A stretch of 64,000 nucleotides of DNA from NCBI GenBank assembly GCA_032622095.1, contig CP136063.1:29762987-29826986 (forward strand), in the 5' to 3' direction. The notes under the pieces were generated by a model. It was not told the origin of the DNA. It ran no database searches and saw only the letters and a list, made by a program, of their open reading frames with translations. The first letter of the stretch is position 1; the number at the start of each line of letters is the position of its first letter. The DNA is from Siphonodentalium dalli. Its lineage: Eukaryota > Mollusca > Scaphopoda > Gadilida > Siphonodentaliidae. Of this stretch, positions 36,281 to 49,794 are shown one piece after another. A program made the position numbers and the translations under genes.

Positions 36281-38642
36281 TAGTTGGTGAACCCAACTAT
36301 TCAAACAGAGCTAGACGCTCTCGAATAGTTGGGCCGCCGTAGCTTTATTCACGACCTCCAAGTGCTTTTCCATTATTATGAATTTTTTTCCCACTTATAA
36401 CATGAAAATACAAACATTGTATATAAATTATGTTGAAGACTAATCTGTTCTGAGTGAGTATCAACAAGCTACCCGACGAAAAAAAAAAAATGTGACATTT
36501 GTAGTTGTTTTAAAAATACATGGTAGACTGCTTGCCGAAAAACTATTTCGGCAAAAAATTAGACACTACCCCGCCTCATTTCAATCACCAAATTCACATA
36601 TAACTAGATGGTTTTATCTGCTACCATTATGTTGTAAGATCAAGTGATAATGGCAGATTACGAAGGCATTGTGTACAATACCTGACTCTCGAAATATAAT
36701 CCGAACTTTGAGATAAATCCGAGACCGTTAATTTGTCAACATTTAAAACTTTATCTGTAGTAAATTGACGGAACGGAACAGGCGGAACGAACTTACAACT
36801 ACATAACCGGAAAGGAGATCAGACGATCGGCCGAGTGAAAGCAACAGCAACAACTATTTTTTGAATTTTAAGTTTTAATAAACAATGGAGTTTGATTTCA
36901 AAGAAACAATGACCAAGGGCGTGGCGATATGTGTGGGGACACAATATAAAGTGTAAGCCAAGGCCGTGGCCGGCTCCAAATAAAATGTGTAAACGGAGTG
37001 TTATGTTTGGACCGTTGTTTCTCAATGGATATTAATGAAATTTGGTATATATGTCCGGGCTGAGGCATGGAATACACTAACGTTTGAATTGTTTTTAAAT
37101 TAACAAATTTGTTGATTTTCTTCAACTTTTTCGTTCTGGAACACACATTAATATTCAAATAGTGGTCTCGGTATCAAACGCCCAAGTTCCGACCACGTCG
37201 CCATCGCTATGCGTATATATATAAGATATACGTGCCAATAACGTTGACAAAGCATTGGCGACAATATGGAGTCGAAACCGAGACAACTATCTGAATATTA
37301 TAGTCTAAGAGTCGTCAATTAGTTAAAGCCGATTACCTACGCCGCTAAAACACCGTATGGCTACCTTACATATATATTACAATTTGACGACAGTTGGTAA
37401 GTTAGGGTGTCAATTTGGAAAATTCTCACTCAATTAGGATGTAAACATTTTGGTCTTCACGAAAGAGGTTGGAATAATAATTTGGACACCTAATAAGGCA
37501 CTTTAGCCACGCCCTTAAAAAAAATGATTTGATGATATATGATGATGTCATGGCGATGATGATTTTAATAATAATAATATGTTGATGTCGGATGATGACG
37601 ATGGTGATTATGAAATGGTTACATGCATATATACATATATAATCAATAAGTTTATTTCTCATGAACCTATACACACACATAGGTATGGAGATATAAACAC
37701 AATGGCAGCCGATGGGTCATATGTACGCCACATAAATATGTTTGGCGTATTGGGTAGATGCTCAGCTTTTGGAAATTGAGGCTTTTCTTCGTGTTGGTAG
37801 ACATGCTGACAATGATATTAATGGCACACTTTAACGTGTGTTAGGACATTCTAATGCGGTTTCCGCATATTTTAAATAGTCATGTTCTACCAATCGACGC
37901 GGGGATAGACTCTTTGGGTCAAAATAAGCTCACAGGCAACGAGAGCACACTGATAATTAAAAGTATACTGAATTATTGAGGTTAATATGAGATTAATATC
38001 CAAACAAGGTCGCACCTTCCAACATGACCCATGATGAAATTTTAATTAAATACCCCCACCAAAGCTCAAAACGTGCAGGTCTGAACATGCATATTTTAAA
38101 ACAAAAATAGAAAGTATATGCATGGGTAACCTTTAAAAACATTTGAATATACATATATATATCGTTGTCTCCAAACTCATCGTGTTATCCATTGTTGTTA
38201 TATGTGCTTTTAAAGTTTAAAAATATTTGAATCGAAAATAAACTCGAAACAAACAAGAACATGTTATAGCCGGAATCCAATTATGTTCGTTCCGTTTCCG
38301 ATTCCTTATTCACTGTTTTGACGGATTTTTACAAATACAAAATGGCTGAAAGTTCGAGGCGGTAGAAATATGCTCTCGCTTTATGCGAAGAATGTCACGA
38401 CTAACATCTGAAACATGCATTGACACCACACTAGAAATGTACTAGAAGCTCTGATCTACAAGTATGTGGTAGTTTTGGTTGTTAAATAATATTTTTTAGT
38501 GTGTGTTATCGCTTGTGAAAAGTCGAGTAAATGTCCATACCAATGATTAGTGACGGAGTACTGCTTTCAGTGATATACAGTCCTGACTTTTATAGAGCTA
38601 TGCTCTGATAATAAAAGTCAGGTTTACGGACTATTCTGGTAT
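36281..38642. mobile_element. 2.36-kb insertion with a hairpin at each end
   Basis: Compared with copy 1 (around 3505-3516), the ZNF4 upstream block is split. The 12-mer ctattctggtat stands on both sides (36269-36280 and 38631-38642). Near the left end is an 11-bp stem, CCCAACTATTC (36292-36302) with its inverse (36323-36333). Near the right end is a 12-bp stem, CCTGACTTTTAT (38582-38593) with its inverse (38611-38622). Both loops contain a second 5-bp stem, AGAGC/GCTCT. No frame over 90 residues exists, so it is non-autonomous. ZNF2, ZNF3 and ZNF5 also lack the insertion. The family is unknown. Confidence 0.7.
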
Positions 38643-38899
38643 GTGCATATGTACAGCAGATAGATTGATAAAACAACAATTGGATACATGTCACGGAGAC
38701 GTGCAGGTCTGACTATCAGTCTATGCAAAATTTCACGTGTGAACAGTTCACGAATATCTTTAGCCAAGAGACAGAGATCGGTATTCTATCTTGGACGGTG
38801 TCGCTGCCACGGACGAGGATAAGTCGTTGAACATCGATGGACCAAGACTGAACGGCAGCTTATCTATAATGATTGCCACTTCACGAGATAAACAGCGCA

Positions 38900-38905
38900 T
38901 ATATA
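38900..38905 (+). promoter_or_regulatory. TATA-like box of ZNF4
   Basis: TATATA 40 bp before the ATG. The longer spacing than in ZNF1 comes from a 10-bp insertion at about 38917-38926. Confidence 0.3.
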
Positions 38906-38944
38906 CATGTAGGACTACAATCATGTATCTGACTATTCCACACA

Positions 38945-40081
38945 ATGGTAGATGCTAACCTGAATAATCATGAGACCACCAACACAGAGAATAAACGACA
39001 TGCTTGTGACGTATGTGGGAAACTGTTCGCCACTTCAGGCAGCTTGGTGAGACATAAGAGAATCCACACCGGAGATAAGCCTCACCATTGTGAAATATGC
39101 GGAAAATCATTTAATCAATCGGGCAGCTTGGTGAAACATAAGAGAATTCACACTGGAGATAAACCTTACCCTTGTGCTATATGCGGGGAATCGTTCACTC
39201 AATTGAACAACTTGGTGAGACATAAGAGAATCCACACTGGAGATAAACCTTATCGTTGTGATATATGCGGGGAATCATTTATTCGATCTGACATATTGGT
39301 GATACATATGAGAATCCACACCGGAGATAAGCCATATCATTGCGATATATGCGGGAAATCTTTTAATGCATCGAGCGACTTGGTGATACATAAGAGAATC
39401 CACACCGGAGATAAGCATTACCGTTGTGATATATGCGGGAAATCGTTTAATCGATCGAGCACCTTGGTGGTACATAAGAGAATCCACACCGGAGATAAGC
39501 CTTACCGTTGTGATTTATGCGGGAAATCATTTAATCGATCGAGCGCCTTGGTGGTACATAAGAGAATCCACACTGGAGATAAACCTTTCTGCTGTGATAT
39601 ATGCGGGAAATCATTTAATGATTCGAGCGCCTTGTCGATACATAAGAGAATCCACACCGGAGATAAACCTTATCGGTGTGATTTATGTGGAAAATCATTT
39701 AATCGATCGAGCGCCTTGGTGGTACATAAGATAGTCCACACCGGAGATAAACCTTTCTGCTGTGATATATGCGGGAAATCATTTAATGATTCGAGCGCCT
39801 TGTCGATACATAAGAGAATTCACACCGGAGATAAACCTTATCGGTGTGATTTATGTGGAAAATCATTTAATACATCGAGCAACTTGGTGACACACAAGAG
39901 AATCCACACCGGGGACAAGCCTCACCGTTGTGATATATGCGGGAAATCATTCAGTCAATCGTGCAGCTTGATGACACATATGCGAATCCACACCGGAGTT
40001 AAGCCTTACAGTTGTGATATATGCGGGAAATCATTTAATCGATCGAGCGCCTTGGTGGTACATAAGAGAATCCACACCTGA
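38945..40081 (+). CDS. ZNF4: 13-finger C2H2 zinc-finger protein
   Basis: Paralog of ZNF1: 378 residues, the same N-terminal tail and the same 13 fingers. I count four residue changes (for example Asp20 to Ala, one linker Pro to His) and about five silent changes between the two. This weakly suggests that the 13-finger frame is kept by selection or is simply very young. All 13 fingers keep both Cys and both His. It ends at TGA in the linker Gly codon, as in ZNF1. The insertion at 36281-38642 separates the gene from the distal part of its ancestral upstream region. The likely role is a nuclear DNA-binding protein, with an unknown target. Confidence 0.75.
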   Translation: MVDANLNNHETTNTENKRHACDVCGKLFATSGSLVRHKRIHTGDKPHHCEICGKSFNQSGSLVKHKRIHTGDKPYPCAICGESFTQLNNLVRHKRIHTGDKPYRCDICGESFIRSDILVIHMRIHTGDKPYHCDICGKSFNASSDLVIHKRIHTGDKHYRCDICGKSFNRSSTLVVHKRIHTGDKPYRCDLCGKSFNRSSALVVHKRIHTGDKPFCCDICGKSFNDSSALSIHKRIHTGDKPYRCDLCGKSFNRSSALVVHKIVHTGDKPFCCDICGKSFNDSSALSIHKRIHTGDKPYRCDLCGKSFNTSSNLVTHKRIHTGDKPHRCDICGKSFSQSCSLMTHMRIHTGVKPYSCDICGKSFNRSSALVVHKRIHT

Positions 40082-40663
<582 letters not shown>

Positions 40664-40704
40664 AATTCCTTAAATCGACATGTAGTTTGCAATCAAATCG
40701 AAAA

Positions 40705-40710
40705 AATAAA
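40705..40710 (+). terminator. Possible poly(A) signal after ZNF4
   Basis: AATAAA 42 bp after the final stop of the finger tail, conserved at 5562 after ZNF1. Confidence 0.3.
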
Positions 40711-41873
40711 TTTTCGATATGCCTTTTTATCATCATCATAATATGAAAATATAGTATATGTGGAATGTGTCACGTTAAAATGAGCACCGGAGGATCATGT
40801 TCCTATTTTTCAGCTGCCATGAAAACGGTAGGCACTTTTATGCATGTTTTCTCCGTTACCAACCCGAAAAGGTAGCATATGGGCACATACAGTCTATTTA
40901 AACATGTGGCAACAGTTTTATATTGTCACAATCAATACACAATGGTGGCTATAGTCACATGCATGCAATTTTATAAAATACTCATGATTCGAGATGTCAC
41001 TAGCCAGATGTTTAGGGTCAATGGCTACCCGTATATCTTAGGATTACCGTGCAATTAAAAATTCATTCCGAATCCAACACTCTTTATCACTCTATATGGT
41101 GTATAGACAGACGAAATGGGTCAATTTCTTATGTGGGGATATATACGATTTCAAAAACAAAACATGTGGAAAATATTGATGTGGCGTTTGTGATATGCGA
41201 CACACATACTTTACAGTGGGCGTGGTAACGGAGAAGACACATTTTGGGTCTTTATGTTCCTAAATATTGCGAATCGTTGATGCACACTAAATTTTGAATA
41301 ATATGTGACACAAACGTGTTCGGTTGAATTTCTAATTTCGCTGGAAACATATTAACTATTATTTGAAACTACATGCAGTCCCATGTACTTTGAAGAATGT
41401 GTATATGTTTCCAGTAAACCCATATCATTGATCTATGCTGGTGCACACAATTCTGTGCATCTAGAAATAAGACCTGCGTAATCATGCCATTCAATTTTAT
41501 TTGATTACATAAATATAAGAATGTGTTAATATTTGTCGAACAAGGAATACCTGACAATTCAAACGCCCGATGTAATATTAGCATGGACATGATGGTAACG
41601 GAGAAAACACCTATATGTAGTTATATACGACATGTATGGAAGTTTATGAATGAGGAATATTTTGCTATATTCAAACCGGTTTTGGACAAGTTTCCAAAAA
41701 AAACTGCCAAAACAAAATGCATTGTTTTATTCATGGATTGGTACTAGTATGCATTAAAATATGATTAAAATTCGAAATTAATTTTAAATAGCTAGTAGCC
41801 TTCAATTAATTTCCTGCCTATTTTTAAATCAATTGAATAAATGTCATCGTTACTAGTGTCATTCACATTGAGT

Positions 41874-42431
41874 CTATATGTCTAAACATGACAAACGCGT
41901 GAAATTATCACCGTCGTCAAAGACACCGTAATCCTCTCCGCAACCTTCATGAAACCACTTGACATAATCTGAGCACAACACCCATTCGTCGCGTTTACTG
42001 GGATCGAGTGGATCACCATAAACCCAGCCACACTTCCCACAAGGATACGCATCTTGACAGTTATTTTCCGCACTCTTTTTTGAAGCTCGCTTGCCTTTGA
42101 TGACCGTTGACCGAGAACCATTAGACTCGCGAACATGTGGTGCATCGTTGTGAACTTCCAATTGCATTTCAGGTCGGATTCACCATTTGAAGTTAGGAAC
42201 GGGTAGCACATAGGGTAAAACCAATTTCAGGGCGCTTTCGTTGAGGTGAATAAATGCGACATTAACATTGGCGTGATTGCCCCAATCACAAAATGCGGCG
42301 GCGTTCTGTATCACAAATTTACCGGTCTTCACTGCAACGTCAGCCAACCTCTTGGAGATCCCTCCAATTCTATCACACGGCCCTTTTCCATGACCTGCTT
42401 CCAAATATTGCCAGGTAGCTTTCACGCCCAT
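41874..42431 (-). pseudogene. Broken Cys-rich, HGKGP-motif protein fragment, copy 2
   Basis: As copy 1 at 6724-7275, with the same in-phase TGA. It has two extra codons (Lys-Leu) in the SAL..VLPYVLP region and a few substitutions. Confidence 0.5.
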
Positions 42432-42529
42432 CTTAGAATGATTACTGACAAGGTTGAAGATATGTCTGTTTCGATATTGGCTGTTGGGTGAATCCTAAAT
42501 GTGGTGGATGTATTTGACACCGGGAACAA

Positions 42530-43090
42530 TATATAACACCATTTGTTTGACATAAATCGGCCAATATATACCAAGAAATAGCATATGCATGGGTGTCCTA
42601 TTTTGAACCCCTCTGGACAGCGACAATTTTGGATCAGGTTGAGGTGTGTGAGGTGTTTAGAAAGAGTACCTGTGGAGGGACACCCTACAACACCCTTTGT
42701 TTGACCTAAATCGGTCAACGGGACGAAAAATGGCATGTCATATTTGAACCCTTCTGGTCGGCGGGCATTTTGGATCGGGTGGTGTGAAAGGGGGGGGGTG
42801 GATATTTAGATTATCTTGGGGCACCCTTTGTTTTACCTAAATCGACCAAGGGGTGCCCTATTTGTACATCTCTTGATGGTGTCCATTTTAGATCGTGGTG
42901 TGGTGAAGGGGTGGGGGTATTTAGATTGGCCCCCTACACACACCTTTTGTTTGACCTAAATCGGCTGAGAAAAGGCACGGTGCCCTATTTGAACCCTTCT
43001 GGACGGCGGCCACTTTGGATCTGGATGGGTGCGTGGATAGAATATGTGTGTGGGGGGGGGGGGGGGGGGGCAGCATACAAAACCCTTTGT
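42530..43090. repeat. G-rich tandem repeat, copy 2
   Basis: Five imperfect units against four in copy 1. Ends with a run of 19 G (43052-43070), which is only 6 G in copy 1. Confidence 0.65.
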
Positions 43091-43902
43091 TTGACATAAG
43101 GAATGGAAGTCATCTTCGTTTTAATCGGTACTGTAACGGGGTGAATATATCGTTAAGATAGATAACTCTGGTCGCCAGACAAGAAATCCATCCTACATAA
43201 CCCAACAGACACTCATCTGCCACTCAGAGCCCGTCTGTCTGTAGCAGTCTGAGCAATGGCAACCCGCACTGTCTCTTTGGTTTTGCTGTCCCATTTTGCC
43301 CGGATAGCCTGGCACATTGTCCCGCTTTGCCCAAAGGCACGGGCAAAGTGGGACAAAACGAGAGGTTCCAAAAGGGACATACCGAGATGTTGTTTGATAT
43401 CAATGATTACCCGATTATATGCGCCGATGAATTATATACCAACCAACGGCTTACCAGTTTTTTTCCGGCGAAAATCCTATCTAAAATTCCTTGAAAACAT
43501 TTGGTGTCCCGATTTGCCCGGGTCTCCCCTATTTGTAATTAACCTGATTAGTTTTGTGTTGATCTGAGTCAAACAAACCCAGACTGTTTATATAGTATCG
43601 TAACGGGGTTCATATGTGCCTAAAGAATGACGTTCTGGTGTTCGCTGGTAACGGAGAAAACCGCATATTGTTTACAACATATACAAAAGTCTTGTGATAT
43701 TAATTAACATGCTCATGTGATATTCTGGGCTTGATAGACGTTCCGTCAGATGAGATTAGCAGTTGGAGTTAACTCGTCGATTTTCTATGTTTTATGGTGG
43801 TAACGGAGAAAACATCCTTAAATAAACTGTTTGGGGAGTGGCAACTCATCTCTCGTTATTTCTACATATGATTCATTTAGAGCTATATGTTCCCCAGGTT
43901 AC

Positions 43903-44325
43903 ACGAGAATAAAGTCGTGGGCACGAGAATAAAGTCGTGGGCACGAGAATAAAGTCGTGGGCACGAGCATATTAAGTCGTGGCCACGAGAATAATGTCGT
44001 GGCCACGACCATATTCTCGTGGCCACGAGAATAATCTCGTGGCCACGACTTCATATTCTCGTGGCCACGACATTATTCTCGTGGCCACGACTTCATAGTC
44101 TCGTGGCCACGACTTCATAGTCTCGTGCCCACGACTTCAAATTCTCGTGGCCACGACTATATTCTCGTGGCCACGACTTTATGCTCGTGGCCACGACTTT
44201 ATTCTCGTGGCCACGACCTTATTATCGTGTCCACGACTTCGTAGTCTCGTGGCCACGACTTCATATGCTCGTGGCCACGACTTCATAATCTCGTGGCCAC
44301 GACTTTATTCTCGTGGCCACGACTT
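43903..44325. repeat. Palindromic CGTGGCCACG minisatellite
   Basis: About 20 units of 18-22 bp. The first part is written as ACGAGAATAAAGTCGTGG; after about 44000 the orientation flips to CTCGTGGCCACGACTTTATT. Nearly every unit contains the 12-bp palindrome TCGTGGCCACGA. Copy 1 of the block (8690) lacks it. Confidence 0.85.
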
Positions 44326-44360
44326 AAAAAAAAATTCGGATGTCACCTCCGGGGCTCCAT

Positions 44361-44756
44361 ATATTATATAGTTACCGGGGTATAAAATATTAGATTTGAA
44401 TCGAAGACTCCTGTCCGGAAATGCTTCTATCGATTAATATTAATTTTATTTCGAATATTTTCTTGTCTAAACAGACGTGTTTGTTCCGCTAACGAACAAT
44501 AGTGGTTACTATTAACAGAGACCAGAAATTTTATTTAACAATTTTGTCACAAATAAACGTTAATTATACTTATTAGCGCTTATATCTGTGGAACAAAACA
44601 ATACAAACAACCAATCTGTGACATTTGACTTTCGTTGCGTAGCCGTAGGAACAGCTCAGTGCTCTAAATCGCAATATGGTATCATCCGAATGGTCTACAT
44701 TCTAAACATAGTAACATAAACGGTCCCGATTTAATATTCGAAATAAAATCAATAAT
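44361..44756 (-). mobile_element. TTAA-family MITE, both ends damaged
   Basis: The right terminus is missing its outermost 30 bp and abuts the minisatellite. The left part stops at the same internal point as 10522. Confidence 0.65.
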
Positions 44757-44769
44757 ATGACCATACGTA

Positions 44770-45707
44770 AACGTAATAAAGCCCACGTAGTTTAAATCTG
44801 GCAGTTTGCAATACAAAATACATTTATAATAATTACCTCTTTTGAATTATACTGGTATCGAAATTAGTCGACGAAATTGCTGTGACAAAGATAAAGGGAA
44901 ATAATGACATTTCTTCCTGTGCTCAAATAGAACTTTCGAACAAGTGTTCTTTTGTGCGACACTGTTCACATTTTCACAACATGGTAACACCGAAGATCTG
45001 GTCTGTCTGACAGCGTGGAGATATAATACAATTACATTACACTATGCTCCAAGTTGTGTGTTGAAATTCGGCACGTATACATGTGGAGTGTTTGCAGAGT
45101 GTGCTGAATAACTCACGGTATGTTGCTACATAGCTAAGTCATGTTGTCCAAAAATATCCGATGTCAAATCAAATCTGAGATGGAAATGCTTATTTGCATA
45201 CCGTTAGGTTGGAGGGTATTGTGTTAGCACACGGTGACGTCATATAGTATAAAACAGTTCACAATCTGAAGGAACAAGGCCTGTTACAGTCATGTCGCAA
45301 GCATAGGGGTGCTCGTTCCATATCACAACTAAAGAATACATGGGTGACATTAAGAACTAACCACGATTGAACATAGTGACATTAACGGATTGACAGACCC
45401 ATGTCATGCAGTGTATGCCGCAAGCATATGAACGCATGCATTTGACACTATATATCAATTGTACCCAATTACAGGTTATGTCATACCGTTATCAGGTGTT
45501 ATTTGGTCATGTGCATAGCGTTCCTACATCAATAATGTGTACACTGCTACTACGTCAATAACTCAATTTTCAATATATACGAGGATATGATGATCAACCT
45601 GGGAACGCAATGTGAAATTAAGAAATACAATGAACCACTACCGGTTGGACAGACTATTGCCATAACTAGTGTATGTCGCAAGCATATGGATGCACGTATG
45701 ACACGAT
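44770..45707. other. Spacer, duplicate of 10541-11495
   Basis: No gene recognised. Confidence 0.5.
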
Positions 45708-45713
45708 ATCAAT

Positions 45714-48165
45714 GCTTGCTTGCTTGTTGTGGATTTCCCTCCTTTAAGTGAGGAGCACCCCATTATAATGGGTATAAAAATAATGGAAGTAAAAATAAGT
45801 CAAATAAGACCAGGTAAAACTACAGGATGATAAAATGGTTGGTAAAATTGTGGTACTAGTGAGTTAAAAGATTTGTGTGTGCGTAAGTTGCACTTAAAAA
45901 CTTTTAAGTTGAGCTTTCATATGTACATATGTACATGTATATTTTTGTTTTGTTTTTAAGATTGGTATAGTTAAAATTGTCGTGTTGACAATAATATTTA
46001 CAGGTAGTTGTTTTGCCTGTACAGCTCGGCTAGTTTGTCATTTTATATGTGCTTGTCTGCTTCTGTTTTCAAAGTGTTTACTTTATGCACATGGATTGAG
46101 TATAAGAAATTTCTTGCCAGTTTTTCAATTTGTTCTTTTTCTATATCGGTGAGGTTCCAGGTTTCTAGTTTTGTGCAGTCTAAGGTTAATTGAGTTAAGA
46201 GTTCTGGTTGATCAATAATGTATTTGTCAGTGGTAGTTTTTGAGAGACATAATTTGAGTTTTTGTATGTAACGAAGTCGTTGGTTACTAGTGTTCGTACA
46301 TTGTGAAATGAAGTGTATTCTGTCCTCATCAGCTAGTTTGCATAGTGGACATATGGCAGAGGTCAGGTTTTGTCTGAATCTTTTTCTATTTATTTGTAGT
46401 AAATAAGTGTCTGTCATCAACAATGTTTTTATAATAGCCTTTTTTGTGGCAGCGGGCGAGTATTTTGATGAATCCCATACAAGATGACATTTGCTGCTGG
46501 AATTTTTTTGCAGTTTGATCATTGCTAATGTTGTTTTACTGGAGAACTCTCTGTCATTAATATCATGCCAATATTGGTATATAGCTTTTTTACATATTGT
46601 TTTCCATTTGTTGGCATCTTCCTTACTGTGGATGGTATTTATGATATGCAGTGGGTCAGGAAGGGTATATTTGGAAAGTATGTCTCTGACATGTATAAAC
46701 CAGCTATGGCTGTTGTCATTTTTCATGATAAGTTGCCTTATTGCAAGATCTCGCTCTGCAGAGTTTTGTGTTTTGGCTATATTAATATAGAATGTTGTTA
46801 TTTTGAGATCTATAGTGCCTTGGATGGGAATAGCTCCAATAAGTGCATTTGTAGCAGCATTTGCTGTGCGTGTTGATAAACTCTGCAGTTGTCTCATGGT
46901 TTTTCGTTGGAAACGTTCGAGTTCATCTATGTCTTTTTTTTCATATGTAGGATTTCTATAACATGCAGCATTCTAGGAATGACAAAAGTGTTCCACATTT
47001 GGTATGCTATTACTGGTGATATACCGTTTGTTCCATGTAGGCCTGTACCCATCAAAGAGTATAGGGTTCGTCTGCCCATTGTTATTCGTTTTGGGATATC
47101 TGGGGTATTTGTTGGATTACGCTCTACACCTAGGTGTTTGGTGGAGCCTACGATATTAACAGGAGTTCCACCTAGGACAGTTTTTATTTCACCATTCATT
47201 TTTTGTGTAGATGTTTTCATTTGGACAATTTCGCATTTAGTTGCGTTCATTGCGAATCGATCTTTACATGAGTTGTTGTATACAATACTTGTGAGAGTTT
47301 GTAAATCAGATGTTGTTTTTGCTAAGATGGCTACATCATCTGCACAGGTGGGGGCTGTTATATCAATTGTGCCAATTTTAAACCCAGCTGCATTATTACT
47401 TAGCTGATTTAGCATGTCGTTGTTAAATCTTTTATAGAGCATTGCTGATAATTTAGCCCCTTGTCTTATTCCTTGGTGAAGTAGTATATCTGAGGAGTAT
47501 GATCCACCCCATTTTACCTTTGTATTCGCCTCATGATGTAATGAATTTACAAGTAGCCATAGGTCGCTGTGGATCCCATCAATGAAAAGTTTTCTCAGTA
47601 GGCTTTTATGCCATACAACGTCAAATGCTTTTTCAGCATCCAGGGTTTCTAATATTAATGTCTCATTTAAGTCTTTGCTTTCATTGTATGCTTCAGTTAT
47701 CATAAGCCCAGCAACTAGAGGTGATGTGCCTTGAGTGAAGCCACGTTGCATTTTATTTTGTGATGGTAATAGTATGTTGTCTAGTTTGTCTTGCAGGGTT
47801 GCTTCTAGGATTTTACATATTATGGAGCTGATAGTTATGCCCCTGTAATTCCCTGGTTTTGTTGGGTCTTTGTCCTTTTTTGGTACAGGTGTTAATATGC
47901 CGATTTTTATTTCTTTTGGCACTTCTCGTTTTTCATATATAGTGTTTATGATGTTCATGATTATTGGGGCAGTTTCTTCTATGCTACATGTATATTTGAG
48001 GTGTTCAGCCGTAATTCCAGCATAGTCAGCTGCTTTATTTAGTTTGAGCTTATTGACAATTGTTTTAATTTCATGCAGTGTGACTGGTTCTAAAGATGGT
48101 GTATTAGCACGACATATTTGTTCAATAGCTTCAATATCAGCCGAGACTTGTTTGTGGAATGTATC
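45714..48165 (-). mobile_element. 5'-truncated LINE with 6-bp target duplication
   Basis: Flanked by ATCAAT on both sides (45708-45713 and 48166-48171). The empty site, a single ATCAAT, is at 11496-11501. On the minus strand it contains only the RT part and a 3' tail ending in repeats of GCAA type. It is a different LINE family from the one at 29425-35947, but related in domain order. Confidence 0.85.
46043..48165 (-). pseudogene. LINE reverse transcriptase, truncated and frameshifted
   Basis: On the minus strand the RT domain has NYRGITI, LDAEKAFDVVWH, GIRQGAKLSAMLY and APTCADDVAIL (again Cys in the catalytic box). The frame is lost at a run of eight T at 46934-46941 and continues in another frame to 46043, with CPLCKLADEDRIHFISQC. 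The endonuclease part is absent through 5' truncation. The first residues of the open frame up to 48201 come from flanking DNA. Confidence 0.85.
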
Positions 48166-48496
48166 ATCAATATGCACGCTTGGTATAGAATATATACACA
48201 AAACTGCGCGTGTGTGTTACTGTTGTCAGTATATCGGACGAGTTCAATGGCGTAGGATGGCACAATCTTGATGGCCAGTATTGTTTTCCTTAAGAGGCGC
48301 GTGCATGAGTATCATACATCGGTCAGTAACAAACATGCAGTTGGGTCTGTTTACCACACGCTCGATCGATATATTCTAACCGACTCTTCCCCACCGATGT
48401 CTCTGTATCCACTGTTTCTTTGCTGAAAGTGCTCAATTTCAGGTAAAAAACGCATATATTTAACCATAAAACCTGCTTTTTAGTGACTTCATTTGT

Positions 48497-49653
48497 CACA
48501 GATTGGTTGTTTGTATTGTTTTGTTCCACAGATATAAGCGATAATGAGTATAATTAACGTTTATTTGTGACAAAATTGCACAATATAATTTCTGGTGTCT
48601 GTTAACAGTAACCACTATTGTTCGTTAGCTGAAAAAACACACATATTTAGACCAGAAAATATTCTAAATAAAATTAATATTAATCGATAGAAGCATTTCC
48701 GGACAGGAGTCTTCGATTCAAATCTAATATTTTATACCCTGGTAACTATATAATACATGTTTACAAATAGATAATCCACCTTTAAATAGTTGCGTTGGTA
48801 TACAATAATGGATATGAACTGAAGACCCATGTCCAGAAAAGCTTCTATCAATTAACATTGATTTTATTTCGAATATTAAATCGGGACCGTTCATGTTACT
48901 ATTTTTAGAACAGACCATTCGGATGATACCATATTGCGATATACTAGAGCACTGGGCTGTTCCTACGGCAACGCACCGAAAGTCAAATGTCATAGATATG
49001 TTGTTTGTATTGTTTTGTTCCACAGATATAAGCGCTAATAAGTATAACAATTTTGTCACAAATAAACGATAAAGGTGGATTATCTCTTTGTAAACATGTA
49101 TTATATAGTTACCGGGGTATAAAATATTATATTTGAATCGAAGACTCCTGTCCGGAAATGCTTCTATCGATTAATATTAATTTTATTTCGACCAATATGT
49201 GACATTTGACATTCGTTGCGTAGCCGTAGTAACAGCCCAGTGCTCTATATCGCAATACGGTCTCATCCAAATGGTCGGTTCTAAAAATAGTAACATAAAC
49301 GGGCCCGATTTAATATTCGAAATAAAATCAATATTAATTGATAGAAGCTTTTCCGGACATAGGTCTTCTGTTCATATCTATTATTTTATACCCACGCAAC
49401 TATTTAAAATTTGTTATTTAAAGAGATAATCCATCTTTAATTAAATAAAATTTCTGGTCTCTGTTAACGGTAACCACTATTGTTCGTTAGCTGAACAAAC
49501 ACACCTTTTTAGACCAGAAAATATTCGAAATAAAATTAATATTAATTGATAGAAGCATTTCCGGACAGGAGTCTTCGATTAAAATCTAATATTTTATACC
49601 CCGGTATTGGCCGGTAACTATATAATAAATGTTTACAAAGAGATAATCCACCT
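48497..49653. mobile_element. Mosaic of TTAA-family MITE pieces, copy 2
   Basis: Duplicate of 11832-12904, but with a complete right terminus at 49073-49190 where copy 1 has only a short stub. Confidence 0.65.
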
Positions 49654-49794
49654 TTAACGATGGGAACTATTTTATACCGAATACAACACTTTACGAAGGT
49701 ACTTGGTACGCGTGGAAATGACGATAAATAAAAAATATTTAGGTGATGGGCGATTAACGAAAATTAGTTTTCGACGCCACCGATGAAGAGTTAA

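Noticed and set aside
38341-38370. Gene start reading MAESSRR in the hairpin-ended insertion
   Set aside because: It stops after seven codons and the following frame is also closed. No gene supported.
36281-38642. Classic Helitron or IS200/605 assignment for the hairpin-ended insertion
   Set aside because: Those elements leave no 12-bp duplication, and no Rep/helicase or HUH gene is present. The family was left open.
44147-44371. Frame reading HDFILVATT and similar repeats
   Set aside because: A product of the palindromic minisatellite.
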